A stretch of 34,840 nt of DNA from Acidobacteriota bacterium (lineage in GTDB: Bacteria; Acidobacteriota; Terriglobia; Terriglobales; Acidobacteriaceae), in the NCBI GenBank assembly GCA_021781795.1, contig JAJXWA010000024.1, forward strand, positions 1 through 34,840, written 5' to 3'. A model generated the notes under the pieces. That model saw only the letters and a program-made list of their open reading frames with translations, was not told the DNA's origin and made no database searches. This document shows positions 34,460-34,840 of this stretch, in pieces. Each line of letters opens with the position of its first letter. Within the stretch, counting starts at the first letter, position 1. The position numbers and the translations under genes were made by a program.

Positions 34460-34840
34460 ATGGCCATTCTCTACCCATTCCGAGCCTGGCGCTACAATCC
34501 TTCGACAGTCCGCCTGGCGGATGTGGTCACCCAGCCCTACGACAAGATCTCCCCCGCCCTGCAGCAGGCCTACTACCAGCGCAGCCCCTACAACCTTGTC
34601 CGTATCATTCTCGGGCTGCCTGAATTGTTTGACGCCGAGCGTGGAGAAAATGTCTACACCCGCGCCGCAAGGGACTTTGCTGCGTGGCGCAGAGAGGGCA
34701 TCCTCATCCGGGACCACTCGCCCTGCATGTATGCGTATTCGCAGAAGTTCACCGTGCCAGGCACCGGCATTGTGAAAGAGCGAATGGGCCTGATTGCCCT
34801 TGGCAAGCTGCACGAATACTCCGAGCAGGTTGTCTTTCGG
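34460..34840 (+). CDS. DUF1015 family protein, C-terminus cut by window edge
   Basis: 127 residues are present from the ATG at 34460 to the right edge, with no stop. The opening MAILYPFRAWRYNPSTVRLA, then VVTQPYDKISPALQQAYYQR, SPYNLVRIILG and MGLIALGKLHEYSEQVV, is the DUF1015 start; the full family is about 400-450 residues. The function of DUF1015 is not firmly known. It is divergent from the VWFA pair; the 230-base gap contains a TACAAT (34362-34367) that could be a -10 but no convincing -35. GGGGAG stands about 14 bases before the ATG, rather far. Confidence 0.9.
   Translation, partial: MAILYPFRAWRYNPSTVRLADVVTQPYDKISPALQQAYYQRSPYNLVRIILGLPELFDAERGENVYTRAARDFAAWRREGILIRDHSPCMYAYSQKFTVPGTGIVKERMGLIALGKLHEYSEQVVFR

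Overview
The window looks like a piece of the chromosome of a soil-type member of the Acidobacteriota, most likely class Terriglobia (Acidobacteriaceae-like). The best single marker is a tandem pair of secreted VWFA proteins of the type whose domain family (TIGR03436) is known as an acidobacterial paralogous expansion. A high G+C content, densely packed minus-strand operons and a mostly housekeeping gene content fit this. The species cannot be named from the sequence alone. I see no insertion sequence, prophage, CRISPR array, rRNA or origin. No stretch longer than about 300 bases lacks a gene.

Layout. (1) 1-6521, minus strand: DUF3467 protein, GT39-like membrane glycosyltransferase, TolB-like/TPR protein, NfeD serine protease and slipin in a run with 20-45 base gaps, then a SPOR-domain membrane protein cut by the left edge. 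(2) 6595-8257, minus: tRNA-Leu(UAG) with encoded CCA, and a membrane diguanylate cyclase. (3) 8437-10902: a COG3618 amidohydrolase divergent from a MacB/FtsX-type permease that overlaps a 53-residue membrane protein gene. (4) 10914-13048, minus: Trm112-like zinc ribbon, plsX, rpmF and yceD (DUF177), the classic lipid/ribosome operon. (5) 13206-15939, plus: tryptophanase-type lyase, then a TauE/SafE exporter and its DUF1634 partner behind a perfect CRP-like palindrome. (6) 15953-19855: kdsC, a small DUF5522 Cys-rich protein, a YeaQ/GlsB membrane protein, an XRE regulator with a palindromic operator candidate, a Tat-type aldo/keto reductase and a rhomboid protease. (7) 20042-24012, plus: purH and a 714-residue TPR protein, closed by a strong bidirectional terminator. 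(8) 24090-26483: an orphan sugar-binding lipoprotein and a dGTPase-like HD hydrolase, separated by a second CRP-like site. (9) 26492-31994, minus: an aspartate-semialdehyde dehydrogenase (USG-1-like) paralogue that has lost the catalytic Cys, pssA-psd (4-base overlap), DUF465, rimI-tsaB (4-base overlap) and a Cys/Met-metabolism PLP enzyme. (10) 32102-34229, minus: the overlapping VWFA pair, divergent from a DUF1015 gene cut by the right edge.

How the genes relate. Several modules are metabolically coherent: PssA makes phosphatidylserine and Psd turns it into phosphatidylethanolamine; PlsX starts phosphatidic-acid synthesis and is coupled to ribosomal protein L32; TsaB and RimI serve tRNA t6A formation and ribosomal N-acetylation; NfeD and slipin form a membrane quality-control pair. 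Nothing here is clearly a new defence or mobile system. The best leads are the overlapping MIDAS-bearing VWFA pair, the Cys-less ASADH paralogue, the permease/mini-membrane-protein overlap, the composite operator in front of the XRE regulator, and the two CRP-like sites.
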